Below are positions 33,699-42,302 of a stretch of DNA of 64,000 nucleotides, piece after piece. The DNA is from Anaerolineae bacterium (GTDB taxonomy: Bacteria; Chloroflexota; Anaerolineae; 4572-78; J111). The position numbers were made by a program, and so were the translations under genes. Each line of letters starts with the position of its first letter. Within the stretch, counting starts at the first letter, position 1. Under the pieces are notes generated by a model. The model saw only the letters and a list, made by a program, of their open reading frames with translations, was not told the origin of the DNA and did not search any database. The stretch lies in contig JAKLJP010000021.1 of the NCBI GenBank assembly GCA_023151115.1, positions 1 to 64,000 on the forward strand, written 5' to 3'.

Positions 33699-34580
33699 CT
33701 ATGACGGCGGCACTCGAACCTCGATTTTTCCGTTCCTAACCCGGGCTTCATAGCGGGGCAACGGGTAAGTAGAGGGTCCATGCACCACCCGGCCATCCCG
33801 CAAATCAAACACGCTGTTGTGCCAGGGACATTGCACCTTCAAATCGCAAAACTGCCCCTCTTCCAGTGGCCCTTCGGCATGGGGGCAGATGGCGCTTGTT
33901 GCATAGACATTTTCTCCCTGGCGATAGAGTAGCCAGGGTTGGCCCTCCACCTCGACTCGTTTGGGTTGGTGCTGGCCCAACTCAGCCTCCGCCACAATGG
34001 CGGTCCACTTGCTGGGTTTGGTGGCCGCTGTGGTTCGATTAACGCCTACCTTTTTGCCAAATGAGAGATGCCCCCCCAGAAATGCGCCCAGGCCAAGTAC
34101 AACAAAGCCCAGCAGCGAGAGCAGTATCCCCAGACTGCGCTGCCCTTTTTTACGAGTGCGCCACGACAGCACATACAGGCTTAAGCTGATGTTATTGACC
34201 ACCGCGTGGACCAGGGCCGTGCCGGCCGCCGATTTGGGGATAGTCGAATAGTCGGCCACTCCGGCCGCCGCCGTTGGAACAGCCGCTAACGCGCCCACAA
34301 TCGTCAAGGTGTCGGCCGCCTGCTCGGCGGCAGGGGATTTATCTTTTAGCGAAAGCAGATCGAACAATGCTCCCATCAGCCAGGCCCCAATGACGACATC
34401 GGTCAAAAGGGGGTGGAGCGGGTGGCCCAGCCAGGTTCCGTGTAGCCCATCCACTGCCGAGCGCACCGGCTCGCCGCCCGCCAGAACATATTTATGCACC
34501 GTTTTAGAAAGTTGGTCAGCCCGTTCGGGCAAGGTTGGGATACCTTCAAGAGTTTTGTCCAGGGTTTTGGTCAGTGACAT
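33699..34580 (-). CDS. DUF2231 membrane domain fused to Rieske [2Fe-2S] domain
   Basis: A 293-residue protein. Residues about 45-185 are a DUF2231 four-helix membrane domain (GHPLHPLLTDVVIGAW). Residues about 195-290 are a Rieske domain with the cluster ligands in ICPHAEGPL and QCPWHNSVFDLRDG, and a typical GPSTYPLPRYE end. It is probably a membrane-bound electron carrier, partner unknown. It lies between metal-handling genes and the PP2C phosphatase on the same strand. Confidence 0.88.
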   Translation of the reverse strand: MSLTKTLDKTLEGIPTLPERADQLSKTVHKYVLAGGEPVRSAVDGLHGTWLGHPLHPLLTDVVIGAWLMGALFDLLSLKDKSPAAEQAADTLTIVGALAAVPTAAAGVADYSTIPKSAAGTALVHAVVNNISLSLYVLSWRTRKKGQRSLGILLSLLGFVVLGLGAFLGGHLSFGKKVGVNRTTAATKPSKWTAIVAEAELGQHQPKRVEVEGQPWLLYRQGENVYATSAICPHAEGPLEEGQFCDLKVQCPWHNSVFDLRDGRVVHGPSTYPLPRYEARVRNGKIEVRVPPS

Positions 34581-34581
34581 T

Positions 34582-35406
34582 CTAGCACTCCGTCACTTTG
34601 TTCAGGCTGGCCACAATGGCGCTAATATTATCCGACCCATCACGGGTTTTAGCTTCGGCTACTAATTGCCGGCACATCTCAGCCGCCGCCACCGGTTGGC
34701 CTAACCAGCGAGCTAATTCAGCCGGGTTGCTCAGAGATTTCCACAAGCCATCCGAGCAGAGCAGTAATTTATCTCCAGGTTCTAACGGATGCTCAAATAC
34801 ATCCACTTTAACGTCAGCCTCATGGCCCACGGCACGCAAAATAACATTACTTCTGGGATGCTCAGCAATCTCTATCTCGTCAATAATGCCCTCTCTGGCT
34901 AACTGCGCTGCTAGCGAGTGGTCCTGGGTAATTTGGTTAACCCTGCCCTTGCGCCAGAGATAGACCCGGCAATCGCCTACATGTCCTCCATAAGCTGTCT
35001 GGCCCAACATTACAACCAAGGTGACAGTTGTGCCCAAATTGGGCGTTCTATCGGCGTGTTTTTGAGCGTACTGTTGGATCTCGTCATTAGCATGGCGAAT
35101 TGCCGACACCACACGGCGGGCCAAAACCGGGGTGACAGGCCGAGTGTGACCCTTCTGGCTGGAAAACAGGTCGGCCAGGTCGCCGGTGATGGTATCAGCC
35201 GCAATCCGGCTGGCAATTTCACCCCCGCGATGTCCGCCAACGCCGTCACAAACCAAAAACAGACCCACCGCTTCGCCCTGACCTGTATAGCTTGTCTGGT
35301 GAAAAACAACATCTTGATTCAGGTCGCGCTCGCTGCCGGGGTCGGTCAAGGCAGCCGACTCGATTTCCAGGGTCCTTTCACGCTCGGCAATCATGGCTGT
35401 CTGCAT
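34582..35406 (-). CDS. PP2C-type serine/threonine phosphatase
   Basis: A 274-residue cytoplasmic phosphatase with the metal-binding motifs of the PP2C/PPM family: ERDLNQD, CDGVGGHRGGE, GHVGDCR, LLLCSDGLW and DGSDNIS. Length is normal for bacterial Stp-like enzymes. It removes phosphate from Ser/Thr in partner proteins; no Ser/Thr kinase gene lies in this window. It is one base from the DUF2231-Rieske gene, so co-transcribed. Confidence 0.9.
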   Translation of the reverse strand: MQTAMIAERERTLEIESAALTDPGSERDLNQDVVFHQTSYTGQGEAVGLFLVCDGVGGHRGGEIASRIAADTITGDLADLFSSQKGHTRPVTPVLARRVVSAIRHANDEIQQYAQKHADRTPNLGTTVTLVVMLGQTAYGGHVGDCRVYLWRKGRVNQITQDHSLAAQLAREGIIDEIEIAEHPRSNVILRAVGHEADVKVDVFEHPLEPGDKLLLCSDGLWKSLSNPAELARWLGQPVAAAEMCRQLVAEAKTRDGSDNISAIVASLNKVTEC

Positions 35407-35446
35407 ACTATCAATCCTTTCTCTGCCCCATAATAGGGTTAGTTTT

Positions 35447-35845
35447 CTACAACAATAAGTCCTGTTGTTTGTCAGACGCCTCCGCTTTGGAAGGGCGCTG
35501 CCTGGCGGAAAGCGAGTTCGGCTCCATCGCTTCCAGCAAATCTTTTACAGTTTTAACCAGCACCTGGGCCGAGCGATAAATATACAACTGATTATCGCGC
35601 AAATTCAGTCCAATAACTTTAGCGCCAGGCATTAACTGCAAAAGTTGCATAGCCTGAGACGGGGTTTCTTTAGTGGGAAAAGTATCATCTATAATAATTA
35701 CATCAGGTTGAAGCTTTTTGATCTGTTCGGAAGCCTGTTCCACGTCTTCGGCCTGGCCTAGAATTTCATAACGAGTTTCCTGGCGCAGGATGCTATCCAA
35801 ACCTGAGCGAAATAATGATTGGTTGGATATAACAAACACACCCAT
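35447..35845 (-). CDS. Stand-alone receiver-like domain protein 2
   Basis: A 132-residue NarL-type receiver fold without output domain. It begins GVFVISNQSLFRSGLDSIL, where the acidic pair of a normal receiver is replaced by Ser-Asn, and keeps the phospho-Asp position in DVIIIDDTFP. The C-terminal 25 residues are polar and unstructured. It is a paralogue of the protein at 31917 and lies between the phosphatase and the NarL regulator. The role is likely in signalling but unproven. Confidence 0.7.
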   Translation of the reverse strand: MGVFVISNQSLFRSGLDSILRQETRYEILGQAEDVEQASEQIKKLQPDVIIIDDTFPTKETPSQAMQLLQLMPGAKVIGLNLRDNQLYIYRSAQVLVKTVKDLLEAMEPNSLSARQRPSKAEASDKQQDLLL

Positions 35846-35978
35846 GGGTAGATACCACCTTTCACAAATAAAAAACTCTGCTTATTCTTTCATAGTTATC
35901 CTTTGTTTAGATCATTTCTGGCTTATTTTAATCTCTCCTCGGCCCGCCTGTATACACTCAATTAGGCGGTTTTGACAA

Positions 35979-36007
35979 AGAAAAAGAGCTATTTTTCAAT
36001 AGCTCTT
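35979..36007 (-). terminator. Terminator of the NarL-type regulator gene
   Basis: AAGAGCTATT and AATAGCTCTT pair around TTTC, followed on the minus strand by TTTTTCTTT. An element inserted at 36015 now separates it from the gene that ends at 36131. Confidence 0.7.
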
Positions 36008-36014
36008 TTAGTTG

Positions 36015-36090
36015 CAATACTTTTCAAATAACGTAGCCCCTTGTGGGCGGGCACAAGGCCCTCTGCTACGGCCTTATTTGAAATGTATTG
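36015..36090. mobile_element. CAATAC miniature inverted-repeat element, copy 3
   Basis: 76 bp, ends CAATACTTTTCAAATAA and TTATTTGAAATGTATTG. Perfect 10-bp direct repeats CTTTTAGTTG flank it (36005-36014 and 36091-36100). The left duplication starts within the terminator stem. Confidence 0.87.
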
Positions 36091-36130
36091 CTTTTAGTTG
36101 CTCTTATCCTATCAAACAAGCTAAAACTGT

Positions 36131-36802
36131 TTAGTGAGTCTGGGATTCGTCTATCAAGCCCTTGCGCACCGCCTGCACCGCCGCCTGGATGCGGTTTTGC
36201 ACCTGTAGTTTTTCCAGAATATTGCGCAGATGGATCTTAACGGTATTTTCGGTGATATGGAGAGTGTCGGCAATTTCTTTGTTGGAAGCTCCGGTGACAA
36301 CCTGTTCCAGTACTTCAATTTCGCGTTGGGTGAGTTCGTCAACTTTAGCCGCCACCGGCTCCGCCTGCCGTTCGAGCGGCTGGCCAAACTCCCGTAGAAT
36401 CTTCATTGCCATCGCCCCAGAAATAGCCGCTTCACCGTGCCGCACTTTATCGAGCATCTTATATAGTTCCTGAGGTTCCAGGTTTTTAAGCAAATAACCC
36501 TGCGCTCCATTTTTTATGGCCTCAAACAAGTTAGCATCGTCATCCGACACCGTCAGCATGACAATATGAATATGCGGCATTTCCCGCTTGATAATTTTTG
36601 CCGTCTCGATCCCATCCTGCCGGGGCATATTAACGTCCAGCAGAATAACATCTGGCAATGTTTCGCGAGCAATGGCAACCGCTTCAAGGCCATCATTCGC
36701 TTCAGCTACCACCGTCACATCCTTTCGACTGGCCAATAACGAAGCGATGCCCTTACGAAACAGCACATGATCGTCAACTAATAAAATACGTAGTGGCTCC
36801 AT
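36131..36802 (-). CDS. NarL/LuxR-type response regulator
   Basis: A 223-residue regulator. The receiver (residues 5-120) has the acidic pair in LLVDDHVLFRKG, phospho-Asp D56 in VILLDVNMPRQDG and the conserved Lys in LLKNL. The LuxR-type DNA-binding domain (about 155-215) has LTQREIEVLEQVV and NKEIADTLHITENTVKIHL. GGAGG precedes the ATG. No kinase gene is adjacent, so it is an orphan regulator here. Confidence 0.93.
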   Translation of the reverse strand: MEPLRILLVDDHVLFRKGIASLLASRKDVTVVAEANDGLEAVAIARETLPDVILLDVNMPRQDGIETAKIIKREMPHIHIVMLTVSDDDANLFEAIKNGAQGYLLKNLEPQELYKMLDKVRHGEAAISGAMAMKILREFGQPLERQAEPVAAKVDELTQREIEVLEQVVTGASNKEIADTLHITENTVKIHLRNILEKLQVQNRIQAAVQAVRKGLIDESQTH

Positions 36803-36823
36803 GCTTTACCGTCCTCCTTTCCC

Positions 36824-37483
36824 TTACAAAATACCATACTTTTTGAAGGCATCCGTAGCTAACATACCTTGTTCTAACTCTAACTTGATAACCTTTTCAG
36901 CCCGCGCCTTGTCCAAAGCTTCGCTAAAAATCTCGGCCTCGACCTGCTGCGGCACTACCACCGCCCCGTCAATATCCCCCACCAGCATATCACCCGGCTG
37001 AATCCGCACCCCACCGATTTCCACGGCCACCCGGTAATCAATCACCCGGCCGCGCCCCTTTTGATCTTGGGCAAACCGGCCCACGCAAAAAACCGGAAAC
37101 TCCATCTGCAAAATGCCTTTGGTATCGCGGACATAGCCGTTGAGCAGCGCCCCGGTGGCCCCCCGCGCCCTGGCGGCGGTAGACATCAATTCACCCCACA
37201 TGGCATAGCGGGCTGAAGCGCCGCTGGCTACATAAATTTCGCCCCGTTTCAAATCGTCCAGGGCGGCAAACAGCAAGCCATAAGGGTCTTTGCTGTCAAA
37301 AACGTTGGCTTCCAGCACCGGCATAGCTCGTCCTACCAGCAGCATCTCAGGAGCCAGTGGCTGTACCTCTGGCGGCAGAAACTGGTTGGTATAACCGTGA
37401 TTATCCAAAATATCGCCAATCACCGCCGTAAACAGCTCTGCCCGGATTAGAGCCATCAACTCCTGGTCATTCGTCCATTCCAT
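36824..37483 (-). CDS. RraA/HMG-aldolase family protein
   Basis: About 219 residues from the ATG at 37483 (GGAGC upstream). It has the RraA-like fold with the ARGATGALLNGYVRD motif, whose Arg-Asp binds the divalent metal and substrate in 4-hydroxy-4-methyl-2-oxoglutarate aldolases. The final part (VGDIDGAVVVPQQV) is typical. A role in aldol cleavage or decarboxylation of a keto acid is likely. It is 19 bases from the end of the dipeptidase gene, so co-transcribed. Confidence 0.87.
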   Translation of the reverse strand: MEWTNDQELMALIRAELFTAVIGDILDNHGYTNQFLPPEVQPLAPEMLLVGRAMPVLEANVFDSKDPYGLLFAALDDLKRGEIYVASGASARYAMWGELMSTAARARGATGALLNGYVRDTKGILQMEFPVFCVGRFAQDQKGRGRVIDYRVAVEIGGVRIQPGDMLVGDIDGAVVVPQQVEAEIFSEALDKARAEKVIKLELEQGMLATDAFKKYGIL

Positions 37484-37502
37484 AAGCTCCCTCTTAAAAT
37501 TC

Positions 37503-38615
37503 TTACTCACCTTCACTCGAGTCCGCCGCCGGACTCTCGCCCCAATCCCAGCTTTGGTGCAGCAGCCGCAGCCAGTTGCCGTGCATAATTGCGGCAATAT
37601 CCTCATCCCGATAGCCGTGCCCGGCCAGCAGGCCCACCAACTTTTGCAAATCGGCAATGGTATCCAGATCGTGCGGGGTCTGGTTACGGCCAAATCCGCC
37701 ATCCAGATCGGTGCCGATGGCAGCGTGGCGTGCGCTGCCGGCCAACTGGCAGATATGGTCAATGTGGTCCACCACATCGGCCAGCGTTACCTGGGCATTG
37801 CTGCTGTGGCCGATAACCCAGCCGGGCTGGAGCATCCAGGCGTCAAAGGCTGCCCCAATAACCCCGTCCCGCTCAAAGATGGCTTTAAGCTGCTCATCGC
37901 TAAACTGGCGCTGATGCGGCACCAGGCTGCGGCAGTTATTATGACTGGCTAACACCGGCCCTTCGTAAGTTTCCAAAGCCTCCCAAAAGGCCGGGTCCGA
38001 AAAATGAGTCAGGTCTAAAATCATGCCCAGCCACTCCATTTTAGCCAGCAAGGCCAGGCCCAAATCGGTCAGGCCCAATTCGGTGCTGGTGCCGCCGGCA
38101 TAGCGACCCGGCCCGTAGTGGGCCGGTCCCACCACCCGCAGCCCTGCTTCCCACCACTCCGGCAACTCGTCGGGGCTGAGGATGGGGTCGGCGCTTTCCA
38201 TACTGATTACAAAGCCCAGCGGCGGCATCTCGCTGCCCTGCGGGTCGGCCTCCCAGGCAGTCCACTCGCCCATGTGGTGATCCAATTCAACCCGGTTAGT
38301 GATGATGCGAATAACTCCGGCCAATTCCAGGGCGCGATAATAAGCCAATTGGCCCCGCGCAATACCAAACGCCTGGGCTGGCGAGGCGTAATCAATATGC
38401 GGCGCAGCCCGCCCGGTCGAGCGGGCCAGCAGGGTGGCCATACACAAGGCGACCCGCCCCTGGCGCATCTCCGGTAGCGCCACCGTCCCCTGTCCGCGCC
38501 CTTCTCCTGGCGTGCGGCTTTCCTGGGTGCGGATGGTGTAGGCCGAACTCAGCAAATCCCGGTTCCACTGCAAAGCATTCCAGGCCAGATCAAGATGAGC
38601 GTCAATAATCAGCAA
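37503..38615 (-). CDS. Membrane-dipeptidase-like M19 metallopeptidase
   Basis: A 370-residue zinc enzyme of the renal dipeptidase family. Metal ligands are visible: DAHLDLAWN (H-x-D), the bridging Glu in ISMESADP, His in LTHFSD and the GTDLDGGFG motif. No signal peptide, so it is cytoplasmic. It starts with TTG behind AAGGATG. Enzymes of this family cleave dipeptides, including those with a D-residue, which fits the D-amino-acid enzyme at 42303. Confidence 0.88.
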   Translation of the reverse strand: MLIIDAHLDLAWNALQWNRDLLSSAYTIRTQESRTPGEGRGQGTVALPEMRQGRVALCMATLLARSTGRAAPHIDYASPAQAFGIARGQLAYYRALELAGVIRIITNRVELDHHMGEWTAWEADPQGSEMPPLGFVISMESADPILSPDELPEWWEAGLRVVGPAHYGPGRYAGGTSTELGLTDLGLALLAKMEWLGMILDLTHFSDPAFWEALETYEGPVLASHNNCRSLVPHQRQFSDEQLKAIFERDGVIGAAFDAWMLQPGWVIGHSSNAQVTLADVVDHIDHICQLAGSARHAAIGTDLDGGFGRNQTPHDLDTIADLQKLVGLLAGHGYRDEDIAAIMHGNWLRLLHQSWDWGESPAADSSEGE

Positions 38616-38639
38616 TTTAAATCATCCTTCTCTACTTTT

Positions 38640-38698
38640 GATGGAAGGTTGGAAGATTGGTAAATTTCCAGCCTTCCAACCTTCCATTCTTCCATTCT
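38640..38698. repeat. GGAAGG palindrome
   Basis: GATGGAAGGTTGGAAG on the left is inverted as CTTCCAACCTTCCATTC-type sequence on the right. It lies between the dipeptidase and M24 genes. Confidence 0.65.
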
Positions 38699-38700
38699 GC

Positions 38701-39834
38701 CTACGGCAGACTCTTATCGTGTTTTGTCAACACCTCGGCCCCGTCCGCCGTAACCAGCAGCGCATCCTCCATCCGTACTGCGGCCTGGCCCGGCAGGTAA
38801 ATCCCCGGTTCCAGCATAATCACCATCCCGGCCTGTAACACCTCATTGTTATAAGGCACAATCCGGGGTGCTTCGTGCCCAATGACGCCAATGCCGTGCC
38901 CGGAATGGTGTGGATAAACCGGATAACCGGCCCCGGCGATAAATTGACGCAGGGCTTGATCAATTTCTCTGGCCACCGTGCCGGGCCGAACCAATGAAAT
39001 ACCTAACTCCAACGCTTCCAGCGCCGTCCGGTGCATGGCGGCCTGCTGCGCTGTCGGTTCACTGGCGTAATAGGTGGCGCAGCTATCACTCCAATAGCCA
39101 TATAGTATAGTGCTAAGGTCCACAATTAACGAGTCGCCCGGCCTGATTTCATAATCCAGCGGCCAGCCGCCGATATTATTTTCCCGATAACTGACCACAC
39201 AGTCGTTGCCCAGCGGCACCCGCCGCCCGGCGGCCTGCTGGATGGCGCTGTGGACCTCGGTCCAGACATCAATTTCGCGCTTGCCGGCCATATTGCTGCG
39301 CCGGACGGCGGCGTGACCCACATCGGTCAGGGCGAAGTTCTCCCGCAGTTTGGCTAACTCTTCGGCAGTTTTGACCATCCGCAGCGGTTCAAGCCAGCTA
39401 TCTAGCGCCACAAAATCAGCCTCCCCCAGAACATCGCGCACTACGTTCTGGAAATAGACCGGCACATCCCGTTGTTCAAGCCCTACCTTACCGCTCCCGC
39501 CGCTACCAATCACCTGGCGCAGCGTCCGTGTCAGGTGGTCGGCCCCGGCCAGCGGCTGCTCGATAGTGTAGCCCAGGTGCGTGATCACTGCCCCATCTAC
39601 CTGTTCGTCAAAAGCGGCCGTATCGGCGGCGTAGGCGTCTACCACCAGCAGGGTAAAGTGCCCGGCCTCGTACCAAACCAGCGGCGGGCCGCCGGCAAAA
39701 AAATTAAAGCCGACCTGCACCGGCGGGGCAAAGCCGGTTAACCACTTGACCGTATAGGGATTGGCAAAAAGCGCCCGTTCGACGCCCTTAGCCTGCAAAT
39801 AGGCATGCGCCCGCTGGCGCTGTTCTTGATGCAT
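38701..39834 (-). CDS. Xaa-Pro peptidase family M24
   Basis: A 377-residue enzyme with a creatinase-like amino-terminal domain (residues about 1-135) and a pita-bread C-terminal domain. All five metal ligands are visible: two Asp in [16 protein letters not shown], His in HHSGHGIG, and two Glu in MLEPGIY and VRMEDALL. It probably cleaves peptides with Pro in the second position, in the cytoplasm. GGAGG precedes the ATG. Confidence 0.9.
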   Translation of the reverse strand: MHQEQRQRAHAYLQAKGVERALFANPYTVKWLTGFAPPVQVGFNFFAGGPPLVWYEAGHFTLLVVDAYAADTAAFDEQVDGAVITHLGYTIEQPLAGADHLTRTLRQVIGSGGSGKVGLEQRDVPVYFQNVVRDVLGEADFVALDSWLEPLRMVKTAEELAKLRENFALTDVGHAAVRRSNMAGKREIDVWTEVHSAIQQAAGRRVPLGNDCVVSYRENNIGGWPLDYEIRPGDSLIVDLSTILYGYWSDSCATYYASEPTAQQAAMHRTALEALELGISLVRPGTVAREIDQALRQFIAGAGYPVYPHHSGHGIGVIGHEAPRIVPYNNEVLQAGMVIMLEPGIYLPGQAAVRMEDALLVTADGAEVLTKHDKSLP

Positions 39835-39849
39835 CGTTGCCTCCCAAGA

Positions 39850-39925
39850 AAGTAAAGATACGAGGAAGCGTGAGGCGAGGAGGTGAAGAGGCTTTTCACC
39901 TCACCTGTCATCGCCTCTTCGCCTC
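39850..39925. repeat. GAGGCGA palindrome
   Basis: AAGCGTGAGGCGAGGAGGTG on the left is inverted as CACCTCACCTGTCATCGCC and CTTCGCCTCACTTT on the right. It fills the SDR-M24 spacer and reaches the SDR stop codon. Confidence 0.6.
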
Positions 39926-40697
39926 ACTTTAGGCTAAAACCGCCATCCACTCGCAGACTGCTGCCGGTAATATAGTCGGCTTCAGCGCTGGCCAGAAATA
40001 CGGCGGCCCGGCCAATATCCGTTGGCGTACCCAGCCGGCCCCAGGGGATCAGCTTCGCCCCGGCTTGCAGCTCGGCTTCGCTGGCCAGTTGACGCTCCCC
40101 CGGCGTGTCAATCCAGCCCGGATTGATCACATTGACATTGATGCGATATTCGGCCAGTTCTGCGGCCAGGGTCCGGCCCAACTGGTTGACGGCGGCCTTG
40201 GCCATGTTATAAGGTGCGCTCGTCGGCAGCGGAATTTCGGCCAAGACCGAGCCGATGATAATAATTTTGCCGCCGGGCCGGCCCTGTTTCACCTGGGCGA
40301 CCATCTGCCGGGCGGCCATCTGGCAGGTATGGTAAACCCCAAACTGGGTCACTTCCAGGGTGCGCAGCACATGGGGCCACTGCGCCTCGACGGTCAGTTC
40401 TCGCACCGTGACAGCAGCATTGGCTACCACAATGTCGAGGCGTCCAAAGTGGGCCGCGCCGGCCGCAATCATGGCTGCCACCTGTTCCCGGTCCGACACG
40501 TCGGCGTACTGTACCAGCGCCTGCCGCCCCAGCGTTTCAATGGCCGCCGCTGTATCACGGGCGTCGAACTCACCGGCTGGCGGCAAATCGTTAATGATGA
40601 CATCCGCCCCTTCTTCGGCCAGGCACAAGGCCACGCCCCGGCCAATGCCCCGCGCTGCGCCCGTCACCAGGGCTACTTTACCGGCAACTCGGTTCAC
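39924..40697 (-). CDS. Short-chain dehydrogenase/reductase
   Basis: About 257 residues from the GTG at 40697, chosen because AAAGGAGG lies 5 bases upstream; an ATG 21 bases earlier lacks a good site. It has the cofactor motif TGAARGIGRGVAL, the NAA motif in VVANAAV, and the active-site YNMAK. The C-terminal GSSLRVDGGFS is typical. NAD(P)-dependent oxidoreductase; substrate unknown. Co-directional with the peptidases and the aminotransferase. Confidence 0.88.
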   Translation of the reverse strand: MNRVAGKVALVTGAARGIGRGVALCLAEEGADVIINDLPPAGEFDARDTAAAIETLGRQALVQYADVSDREQVAAMIAAGAAHFGRLDIVVANAAVTVRELTVEAQWPHVLRTLEVTQFGVYHTCQMAARQMVAQVKQGRPGGKIIIIGSVLAEIPLPTSAPYNMAKAAVNQLGRTLAAELAEYRINVNVINPGWIDTPGERQLASEAELQAGAKLIPWGRLGTPTDIGRAAVFLASAEADYITGSSLRVDGGFSLK

Positions 40698-40715
40698 CCT
40701 TGCCTCCTTTTCTAT

Positions 40716-40808
40716 CACGAATGGCCCAATGAACGAATATCACGAATGTTTTGATAAAAAACTTATTTCAATATTGGTGCTTTTCGTCCATTCGTGATAT
40801 TCGTGATT
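40716..40808. repeat. ATCACGAATG palindrome
   Basis: CGAATATCACGAATG on the left is inverted as CATTCGTGATATTCGTG on the right. A second short unit CGAATGGCCCAATG is repeated nearby. It lies between the aminotransferase and the SDR genes. Confidence 0.65.
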
Positions 40809-40835
40809 TAGCCACGTGGGTGGCTGCCCAATCCT

Positions 40836-41975
40836 TTAAGCAGGGCCAAACTGCCGCAAAGCTTGGGCCAGCGTTGCCAGGAACTTTTCGACATCGGCCA
40901 TGGTGTTGTACCCGTGCAGGGCTACTCGCAGCCGGCCGGCGTGGGCCATGATATGAATATTGGCCGCATGGAGCAAGCCGTGAATTTGCTCCGCCGCCGG
41001 GTGGCGAAAGGCGATAATCCCGGCCAGGGCGTCTTTTTCTAAAGGGGTCAGCAGTTCGACCGGCAGACTGGCTAACCCTTCCAAGCAGGTATGGACCAGC
41101 GGACGCGCCGCCGCATCAATCGCCTCAACGCCGACGCCTTGAATATAGGCCAGGGCGGCCCGGATGGCGTAAATGGCCGGATAGTTGGGCATGCCTACGG
41201 TAAAGCTGGCCGCCCCCGGTAAACTGATGGCCCGCTCAAAGCGATCTGGGCCAAAAGCATCTTGTAAATTGAACCAGCCGCCTGCCGGTACGGTCCACTC
41301 TACCGTCCGCTCGTGCGGAACCCCAACCAGACCGCCGCCATGACAGGCCAGGATCCACTTGTGAGTGCTGCTAACCACCAGATCAACCCCGCTCAAATAA
41401 AGCGGGATGCGCCCTAAAGCCTGAGTCACATCTACCGCCAGCAGGGCCGGGGAGTAACGGCGCACCGCCTCAACCACCGCCGGCAGCGGGATCATGAAGC
41501 CGTTGAAAAAGCTGACCAGCGACACTGTCACCAGGCGCGTGGCCGGCCCCAGCAGCGGGATCAAATCTTCCACCCGCAAGCCACCGCCGCGCGCCCGCCA
41601 CACTCTCACTGTAGCCGGACAGGTCGGTTGCAGCCAGGGCGTCGCGCCCGCCGGAAAATCTAGATCGTTAATGATCACTTCATCGCCGGGCTGCAGGTTT
41701 AAAGCCAACGCCGCCAGATTATAAGCTTCGGAACTGCAAGAGCAAATCCCAATTTCGGCGGCAGTCAGCCCGTACAATTGGGCCGTCATCGCTTTGACTT
41801 CCTCGCGCTGGGTTTGATGCCGCTCCCGGCCATCCATACCCAATTGATGATCCCGAAAATAGTACTGCAACGCCTCGCCCACCACCAGCGGCGGAATCCC
41901 TTCAGCAGCGGTATTAAGATAGGTCATCGTTTCAAGCGAGGGAAATGCGGCGCGGCGAGTTTGATCGGTTAGCAT
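40836..41975 (-). CDS. Class V aminotransferase-like PLP enzyme
   Basis: A 379-residue fold-type I PLP enzyme of the NifS/isopenicillin-epimerase-like group. The PLP Lys is in VSSTHKWILACHGGG, preceded by the Asp of LLAVDVTQALGRIPL. It could be a desulfurase, epimerase or transaminase; the substrate is not readable. GGAGCC precedes the ATG. It is the first gene of a minus-strand run including an SDR and two peptidases. Confidence 0.87.
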   Translation of the reverse strand: MLTDQTRRAAFPSLETMTYLNTAAEGIPPLVVGEALQYYFRDHQLGMDGRERHQTQREEVKAMTAQLYGLTAAEIGICSCSSEAYNLAALALNLQPGDEVIINDLDFPAGATPWLQPTCPATVRVWRARGGGLRVEDLIPLLGPATRLVTVSLVSFFNGFMIPLPAVVEAVRRYSPALLAVDVTQALGRIPLYLSGVDLVVSSTHKWILACHGGGLVGVPHERTVEWTVPAGGWFNLQDAFGPDRFERAISLPGAASFTVGMPNYPAIYAIRAALAYIQGVGVEAIDAAARPLVHTCLEGLASLPVELLTPLEKDALAGIIAFRHPAAEQIHGLLHAANIHIMAHAGRLRVALHGYNTMADVEKFLATLAQALRQFGPA

Positions 41976-42302
41976 AAGGCTCCATTGAAGATAGTAGTCA
42001 GTAGTCAGTAGTCAGATAGCTTTTGCGACTCTGCTACCTTGCGACTTTGCGACTCTGCTACCTGCTACCCTGATACGGTACGTCTAATTAATGCGGAAAG
42101 CAAGTTTGATGGCAAACCTTTGCCATCGGCTGAGGCTGTGCTAAAATCGTCCCCAGCATAAGGAGATTGGAGATTAGAGATTAAAGATTCTCCCATTTCC
42201 AAACTCTATTTACCGAGGAGTCGGACAGTTCCCAGAGGACGACCCCGACAATGAAAATTATTTTCTGACTACTGTTTACTATTTTCACAGGAGAGTATCC
42301 CG
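41976..42302. other. Divergent spacer made of simple repeats
   Basis: Contains AGTAGTCAGTAGTCAGTAG, GCGACTCTGCTACC repeats, GGAGATTGGAGATTAGAG and CTATTTACCGAGGAGTCGG, then TGACTACTGTTTACTATT. These are units of the palindromes seen in other spacers. A CAGGAGAG ribosome binding site serves the gene at 42303. No gene seen. Confidence 0.6.

Larger units (their letters stand above)
35846..36130. other. Spacer with hairpin and CAATAC element
   Basis: Holds the terminator at 35979-36007 and the inserted element at 36015-36090, listed separately. No gene seen. Confidence 0.6.
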
